In this document: piece by piece, positions 59,436 to 64,000 of the stretch
Numbering within the stretch: the stretch's first letter is position 1
How the letters are laid out: each line of letters begins with the position of its first letter
Assembly: GCF_023195885.1 (NCBI RefSeq)
Contig: NZ_JALPKO010000006.1
Location: 62,001-126,000 of the forward strand
DNA length: 64,000 nucleotides
Direction of reading: 5' to 3'
Source: Methylonatrum kenyense
Lineage (GTDB): Bacteria; Pseudomonadota; Gammaproteobacteria; Nitrococcales; Aquisalimonadaceae
Program-made: the position numbers and the translations under genes
Notes under the pieces: generated by a model
Seen by the model: the letters and a program-made list of their open reading frames with translations, nothing else
What the model was told of the DNA's origin: nothing
Databases searched by the model: none

Positions 59436-59689
59436 CAGTATTGTTCTCCGGCGGAGGCCAGGAAATCCTGGACGGCGTGATGGTCGAAAGGCCAGTCGAG
59501 CTCCCTTGCATCGGCGGCCAGCACTGGAATCCGGAGACCGTACAGTTCCATCAGTCGATCGTCAGTGCTGATATCAATCAGGCTGTAGTCATCGGCCAGC
59601 CCGCATCCGGCAAGTACGTCCTGTGCCTGCTCGCAGAGGTGGCAGTGTTCAGTGCCGAAAAGTACCAGTTGAAAGTCGTTCTGGCGCAT
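59435..59689 (-). CDS. Glutaredoxin-like (DUF836) thioredoxin-fold protein
   Basis: 84 residues: QLVLFGTEHCHLCEQAQDVL has a CHLC redox motif at the start of the first helix; LRIPVLAADARELDWPFDHHAVQDFL carries the cis-Pro of the thioredoxin fold and the DUF836-type WP(F) ending. Starts at MRQNDFQ (59689); five more upstream codons are open. Co-translated with the L,D-transpeptidase. Partner unknown. Confidence 0.82.
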   Translation of the reverse strand: MRQNDFQLVLFGTEHCHLCEQAQDVLAGCGLADDYSLIDISTDDRLMELYGLRIPVLAADARELDWPFDHHAVQDFLASAGEQY

Positions 59690-59766
59690 GACCCCCGAAA
59701 CCATGGCAAGGACGAATTATTCGTCCTGTCAGCCTTTTACCACCGATTTGGAGATTTTGCCAGAAA

Positions 59767-59795
59767 TGGACCGGCCGCGTAGGCCGGTCCGGTTC
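59767..59795 (-). terminator. Possible terminator after the DUF3617 gene
   Basis: GGACCGGCC and GGCCGGTCC pair perfectly around GCGTA, 26 bp beyond the DUF3617 stop. The T-tract on the minus strand is weak (ATTTCT), so strength is doubtful. Confidence 0.45.
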
Positions 59796-59820
59796 TTCAT
59801 GTGAGGTTCCAGCGCTGGTA

Positions 59821-60282
59821 TCAGCAGTCGCCGATTCGCTCCCCGGAGATGTCGGTGAAGATCTGCATGCCCCCGTTCGGATCTTCCCCCGGCTGAACTT
59901 CGGCTGCAGCCGGCGCCATCATGTCCAGCCGCATCTTGCCGGTCATACTGTCGCCGTCAAAGGTGTATTCGCCACCGACTTCAGCGACCTGACCTTCCAG
60001 GTCGCAGGTCATCTGAAAATCCATGCCCTCGCTGGTGATGTCGGTGCTCATGACCTGGCATTCGCCAACACTGCTGAGCAGCGTGTCCTCGACGGACTCG
60101 ATATCCGACTCGGTCAGGCATTCGCGATCGGTATGGCTCTGTTCCGGCATCGCCTGACCACCTTCCATGTTGATGGTCGTGGTGAATTCCCATTCACCGG
60201 GCTCGACGTTCGGTGTTTCAGCCATCAGACCAAGCGGCATCGCGAGCGCGGCCACGGCGGCCAATCGGGTGATCGTCTGCAT
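59821..60282 (-). CDS. DUF3617 family periplasmic protein
   Basis: 153 residues with a signal peptide (ITRLAAVAALAMPLGLMA). Then the DUF3617 pattern VEPGEWEFTTTINMEG, EQSHTDRECLTESDI, CQVMSTDITSEGMDFQMTCDLEG and GEYTFDGDSMTGKM. Four cysteines suggest two disulfides in the periplasm. Function unknown; the family is widespread in proteobacteria. Has AAGGAGGAG upstream. Confidence 0.87.
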   Translation of the reverse strand: MQTITRLAAVAALAMPLGLMAETPNVEPGEWEFTTTINMEGGQAMPEQSHTDRECLTESDIESVEDTLLSSVGECQVMSTDITSEGMDFQMTCDLEGQVAEVGGEYTFDGDSMTGKMRLDMMAPAAAEVQPGEDPNGGMQIFTDISGERIGDC

Positions 60283-60678
60283 GGTGCTCCTCCTTGCGGC
60301 GGGTCAAAGGTCAGCTACTGAAACTGCGACTCCCTCAAGGCGTCGCGGGTTCACCTGTAATTGTTTTCGACGGTATCGGACCGTACCCGAAACCAGTCCC
60401 CATGCCGTGGAAGGACAAGCTTGCCTCCGGACTGACGTACCTTCGGTCCAACAGGTCCGGAGCCAACCTTCTCCTCCCGCGGCACTCGGTGCCAAGCCGT
60501 GCGGTGGCGTTGTCCCGGACGTGTCAGACCTGCAGCGAGTCCCATGCCACTTGGTGCCAGCCTGTGCGGATGGATGAGCGGCGGCAATAAATCGGCATTT
60601 CCCTGTTGGCTGGCGGGTGCGCACCGGCCGTTGATTCCTTACACTTCGGCTCCCGTTGTGCGAGCGTCGAGTCCGGAT
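60283..60678. other. Non-coding divergent region with a possible decayed inverted-repeat element
   Basis: 396 bp between DUF3617 and dusA. At its right, CGGCAATAAATCGGCATTTCCC (60578-60604) resembles the inner-to-outer right end of the element family (GGGAATAAATCAGCGTTTCC). TACTGAAACTGCGACTCC near 60315 could be the opposite end. The middle is not clearly similar. No gene seen. Confidence 0.4.
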
Positions 60679-61653
60679 ATGCAGCCGTTTCCCGCCCATC
60701 GTCTGAGTGTTGCCCCGATGATGGAGTGCACCGATCGCTTCGCGCGCTACCTGTTGCGGCTCATTTCGCGGCACTGCCTGCTGTATACCGAGATGGTGCC
60801 GGCGGCGGCGATTGCGCATGGCAAGCATGCCCAGTTCCTGCCGTTTCATCAGGCCGAGCATCCACTGGCCGTGCAGTTTGGCGGCAACGCCGGGGACGAA
60901 CTTGCCGCGTGTGCCCGCTGGGCGCAGCGCTACGGCTACGATGAAGTGAACCTGAACATCGGCTGTCCCAGCGACCGGGTGAAATCGGGTCGCTTCGGTG
61001 CCTGCCTGATGGCAGAACCGGAACGGGTCGCGCTGATGGTTCGTGCCATGCGCAGTGCCGTGGATCTACCGGTTACCGTGAAAACCCGGATCGGCATTGA
61101 CGACATGGACGATTATGCGGACCTGCGCAACTTCGTCGATCGGGTGGCGGAGAGCGGTTGCCGGCATTTCATCGTTCATGCGCGCAAGGCCTGGCTTCAG
61201 GGGCTGAGTCCGAAGCAGAACCGGGATGTGCCGCCGTTGTGCTATGACAGTGTCTACCGGTTGAAGCAGGAGCTGCCGGAGCTCGAGATCGTGATCAATG
61301 GGGGGATCGCCTCGATTGACGAGGCGGAGGAACACCTGCGTTACGTCGATGGCGTGATGCTTGGCCGGGCCGCCTATCACACGCCATGGATCCTGGCCGA
61401 GGCGGATCGACGGCTGTTCGGCGACCTCGAGTCGGCGCCGGATCGGATGACCGTCTATCAGGCCTACCTGGAGTTCGTCGATGCCGAGTTGCGGGACGGC
61501 ACGGCACTGAGCGCCATGAGCCGGCACGTGCTGGGCCTGTTCCAGGGCGTGCCGGGTGCTCGCCGGTTCAGGCGCCACATCAGCGAAAATGCCCACCGCC
61601 GGGGGGCAGGCCTTGGCGTGCTCGAGGATGCCGCTGCTGCGCTCCAGCTTTGA
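60679..61653 (+). CDS. dusA: tRNA-dihydrouridine(20/20a) synthase DusA
   Basis: FMN enzyme that reduces U20/U20a in the tRNA D-loop. 324 residues. HRLSVAPMMECTDRFARYLLR binds FMN; LNIGCPSDRVKSGRFGACLM contains the catalytic Cys; VTVKTRIGIDDMD, IVHARKAWLQGLSPKQNRDVPPL and MLGRAAYHTPWIL are DusA-type rather than DusB/C. I chose the ATG at 60679; open codons upstream run through the decayed element. The TGA stop coincides with the left end of another element copy. Confidence 0.95.
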   Translation: MQPFPAHRLSVAPMMECTDRFARYLLRLISRHCLLYTEMVPAAAIAHGKHAQFLPFHQAEHPLAVQFGGNAGDELAACARWAQRYGYDEVNLNIGCPSDRVKSGRFGACLMAEPERVALMVRAMRSAVDLPVTVKTRIGIDDMDDYADLRNFVDRVAESGCRHFIVHARKAWLQGLSPKQNRDVPPLCYDSVYRLKQELPELEIVINGGIASIDEAEEHLRYVDGVMLGRAAYHTPWILAEADRRLFGDLESAPDRMTVYQAYLEFVDAELRDGTALSAMSRHVLGLFQGVPGARRFRRHISENAHRRGAGLGVLEDAAAALQL

Positions 61654-61770
61654 GGAAACGTTGATTTATTTGCGCGCCCGCCCAGGACCCCCGGCCGGGT
61701 TCAGTCCTTGCGGCGTTGTGCCGCCGGTGCGTTAGCGACGGCTAACGAGGCTGGCTGCCGCCGAACAGCG
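61651..61770. mobile_element. Truncated copy of the inverted-repeat element after dusA
   Basis: Left end TGAGGAAACGTTGATTTATT overlaps the dusA stop codon (TA decayed to TG). Then CCGGCCGGGTTCAGTCCTTGCGGCGTTG and a GCGTTAGC/GGCTAACG hairpin correspond to the centre of the full copies. The right half is missing; tatD ends at 61771. Confidence 0.65.
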
Positions 61771-62619
61771 CTACTGGCTACGAAGCTCCGGCCCAAGGTC
61801 GACTCCCTCCTTGTCACTGATCCGCAGGCCGCGCCCAAGGCGGAAAAAGCGACGTGCGTTGGCCGAGGTCGTGGCCCCAAGCTGTTCCAGGTCCTCGCCA
61901 CGGTGTTCGGCGACGCCCTCCAGCACGTAGCCGAGATAGGCGGGTTCATTGCGCCCGTTTTTCGGCTTCGGCTTCAGGGTGCGCGGCAACAGATAGGGCG
62001 CGTCGCTCTCGATCAGCAGGCGGTTGGCCGGAATGTCCCGGACAATGCCGCGAAGCGTCTCGCCGCGGCGTTCATCGCAGATCCATCCGGTGACGCCGAT
62101 GTAGAGGTCCAGATCCAGATAATCGTGCAGGGCCTCGCGGGTGTCGGTGAAGCAGTGGACCACGGCGTCCACCAGGTCATCGCGGTACTCCCGCAGGATC
62201 GGCAACAGCCGGGCATGCGCATCCCGTTGGTGGATGAATACCGGCATTTCGAGCTCAACGGCCAGTTCCAGTTGTGCGGCGAAGGCCTTCTCCTGGTCAG
62301 GGCGCGGTGAGAAATCCCGATTGAAGTCGAGCCCGGTTTCTCCGATGGCGACGACTTCCGGCAGGGCCGCCAGTTGCCGCAACTCCTGCAGTCCCTCGGT
62401 GGTCAGCGAATCCGCGTGGTGCGGATGGACGCCGGCGGTACTGACGACCTGACGCGGGAAACGCGCCGCGATTTCGGCGGCCTTGCGCGACTCTTTGACC
62501 GTGGTTCCGGTTGCGACCATTGCCAGGACGCTGGCCGCCGCGGCGCGTTCGAGAACGGTTTCCAGGTCGTCCGCAAAGGCCCGGTTTCCGAGATTGACGC
62601 CGATGTCGATCAATTCCAC
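61771..62619 (-). CDS. tatD: TatD-family metal-dependent deoxyribonuclease
   Basis: 282 residues from the GTG at 62619 (MELIDIGVNLGNRAF); longer frames upstream are not family-like. TIM-barrel metal-site motifs: TAGVHPHHADSL, AIGETGLDFNRDFSP, PVFIHQRDAHARLLPIL, VVHCFTDTREAL and LLIESDAPYLLPR. 3'-5' exonuclease of DNA repair/turnover; despite the name not needed for Tat export. Here it is alone, convergent with dusA. Confidence 0.93.
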   Translation of the reverse strand: MELIDIGVNLGNRAFADDLETVLERAAAASVLAMVATGTTVKESRKAAEIAARFPRQVVSTAGVHPHHADSLTTEGLQELRQLAALPEVVAIGETGLDFNRDFSPRPDQEKAFAAQLELAVELEMPVFIHQRDAHARLLPILREYRDDLVDAVVHCFTDTREALHDYLDLDLYIGVTGWICDERRGETLRGIVRDIPANRLLIESDAPYLLPRTLKPKPKNGRNEPAYLGYVLEGVAEHRGEDLEQLGATTSANARRFFRLGRGLRISDKEGVDLGPELRSQ

Positions 62620-62783
62620 GTGCTTGGATCCCCGTAGTCGAAACGTGTCGCTCCAGCCGGCGAGTATGACAAGCCGCCTGCTTGCCGCACAATAAACGCA
62701 AAACGGAAGAAGGGGGCGGCTGGTCGCGCCGGACACAGTCCGGGCACCGGAAATCCCCAAATGCCAGCAGAGGAGGGCAGGCA

Positions 62784-64000
62784 ATGACCCGCGTGCAGCC
62801 CATGGAAACACAGCCGATGGACTGGATCGGCAACTGGGTCGGTCGCTGGGCCAGGGTCGCGCCCGACCGGGCGGCCCTCTACGACGACTTGCGTGGCACC
62901 ACGTTCAGCTACGCGGAACTGAACGCACGGGCCAACGCGCTTGCTCACTGGCTGACCCGGGTCCGGGGATTGCGCAAGGGCGACCGCATTGCGCTGATGT
63001 TGCACAACCGGGTGGAGGCGGTGGATTTCTACCTGGCCTGCGGCAAGGTCGGCATCATACTGGCGCCACTCAGCTACCGGCTGCGACCACGCGAGCTGAA
63101 TGCGTTACTGCATCGAATTCGCCCCCGTCTGCTGGTCAGCGAGGACACCTTCGACAATCTCGCCGCGGCGCTCGAACAGCCCGAGTCGCTCGAGTACCGC
63201 CTCGAGATCGTGGATCACGGCGAGAGCTATGATGCGGAAATGCTGCAGACCGGGCGCGGCAGCGAGGCGAATTGCCCGTTGGCGATGACCGATGTGTTTC
63301 TGTACATCCATACCGGTGGCACGACTTCAACGCCGAAAGTGTGCATCGTTCCCTACCGGCAGATGATCTGGAATGCGCTGGAACTGATTGTCGCCGGTGG
63401 TGGCACCATGGACGCGCGCGAACTGGTCACGTTTCCGTTGTTTCACGTCGGCGGCTGGAACTCGCTGACACCGATCCTGCATGGTGGTGGCTTCTCGGTG
63501 TTGATGGGGCAATTCGATCCGGAGCGCCTGCTGGATCTGGTCGACCAGCAGCGTATTCGGCATTTCGGCGCCGTCGAGGCCATGCTCAGCCTGATTGCCG
63601 CCGCGCCCTCGTTCGCCGACACATCGCTGGCCACGCTTGAAGCGATCACCACCGCGGGCGCGCCCTGCGCCAGGGAAGTCATGGCACCTTTCGTCGAACG
63701 CGGTATCGCGGTGCGCCAGGCCTACGGCCTGACCGAGGCAGGACCATCCAACTTCATTCATGCGCCGCCCGACGCCACCGCTACGAACCTGCGTCATGCA
63801 CAGCACAGCATCGGCACGGCGATGCCGCATGGCGATTACCGGATTGTCGATCCCGAGACGATGAGCGATGTCCCGCGCGGAGAGGCGGGCGTGCTTTGCC
63901 TGCGCAGCATGCACAGTTTTGCCGGTTATCTGGGTGATCCGGAGCGGACCCGGGCGGCCCTGCTTGCCGATGGCTGGGTCTTCAGCGGCGATCTGGCACT
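62784..64000 (+). CDS. AMP-dependent acyl-CoA synthetase/ligase (3' truncated by window)
   Basis: The frame is open from the ATG at 62784, with AGGAGG upstream, to the window end: 405 codons. N-terminal YDDLRGTTFSYAELNARANALAHWL and KGDRIALMLHNRVEAVDFYLACGKVGIILAPLSYRLRPREL are typical of the ANL superfamily. The P-loop is YIHTGGTTSTPK; QAYGLTEAGP and DGWVFSGDLA are motifs A5 and A7/A8. Activates a carboxylic acid as acyl-AMP, then acyl-CoA; chain length cannot be told. Divergent from tatD by 164 bp. Confidence 0.93.
   Translation, partial: MTRVQPMETQPMDWIGNWVGRWARVAPDRAALYDDLRGTTFSYAELNARANALAHWLTRVRGLRKGDRIALMLHNRVEAVDFYLACGKVGIILAPLSYRLRPRELNALLHRIRPRLLVSEDTFDNLAAALEQPESLEYRLEIVDHGESYDAEMLQTGRGSEANCPLAMTDVFLYIHTGGTTSTPKVCIVPYRQMIWNALELIVAGGGTMDARELVTFPLFHVGGWNSLTPILHGGGFSVLMGQFDPERLLDLVDQQRIRHFGAVEAMLSLIAAAPSFADTSLATLEAITTAGAPCAREVMAPFVERGIAVRQAYGLTEAGPSNFIHAPPDATATNLRHAQHSIGTAMPHGDYRIVDPETMSDVPRGEAGVLCLRSMHSFAGYLGDPERTRAALLADGWVFSGDLA

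Overview
This is a 64 kb chromosomal window from a GC-rich gammaproteobacterium. The gene order skp-lpxD-fabZ-lpxA-lpxB-rnhB-dnaE-accA-tilS-pyrG-kdsA-eno-ftsB-ispD-ispF-truD-surE-pcm-nlpD-rpoS is the classic gammaproteobacterial arrangement. A ProVWX-type compatible-solute importer, an OprI-like lipoprotein and an rpfE-type gene next to recJ suggest, without proving, a halophile near the Ectothiorhodospiraceae/Chromatiales. No 16S rRNA is present, so the placement is inferred.

Layout. 1-5.9 kb: 3' part of bamA, then skp and the lipid A genes lpxD-fabZ-lpxA-lpxB, tightly packed. 5.9-9.3 kb: a proVWX betaine-type ABC transporter wedged between lpxB and rnhB, flanked by a duplicated lpxB/rnhB junction. 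9.3-9.9 kb: rnhB. 9.9-13.1 kb, minus strand: a cassette of a second lpxA, a Gfo/Idh oxidoreductase (GnnA-like) and a DegT aminotransferase (GnnB-like), predicted to make and acylate UDP-GlcNAc3N for amide-rich lipid A. 13.3-31.2 kb: dnaE to rpoS, with an Smr-domain gene and an AhpD-like gene added. 31.2-37.2 kb: an Mth938-like gene, hom-thrC, an rpfE-like gene and recJ. 37.3-47.2 kb: prc, pepN, a collapsed MFS gene, an alpha/beta hydrolase, NDH-2, DUF934 and a siroheme sulfite/nitrite reductase. 47.3-52 kb: DUF6231 and an orphan ParA, pyrD, tRNA-Ser with tandem repeats, and a Nudix CoA pyrophosphatase. 52-53.1 kb: an L,D-transpeptidase. 53.1-58.3 kb: an accessory island with a trimethylamine/dimethylamine dehydrogenase homologue and a GcvT-like protein between two decayed ISL3 transposase remnants. 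58.4-64 kb: an OprI-like lipoprotein, a second L,D-transpeptidase, a glutaredoxin-like protein, DUF3617, dusA, tatD and the 5' part of an AMP-dependent acyl-CoA synthetase.

Three themes stand out. First, lipid A: two complete LpxA paralogues differ at the known acyl-chain ruler position (Met in the canonical copy, Gly in the cassette copy), and the cassette also encodes the enzymes for a diamino-sugar nucleotide. The cell may therefore make two chemically different lipid A precursors. Second, a family of small non-coding inverted-repeat elements (full length about 275 bp, TIRs beginning AGGAAAC, TA target) sits repeatedly at gene 3' ends. The duplicated TA plus the first base of the element rebuilds the stop codon of the upstream gene, which would make such insertions harmless. 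Third, methylated amines and osmolytes: the betaine-type importer and the methylamine island both look like later insertions into a conserved backbone.
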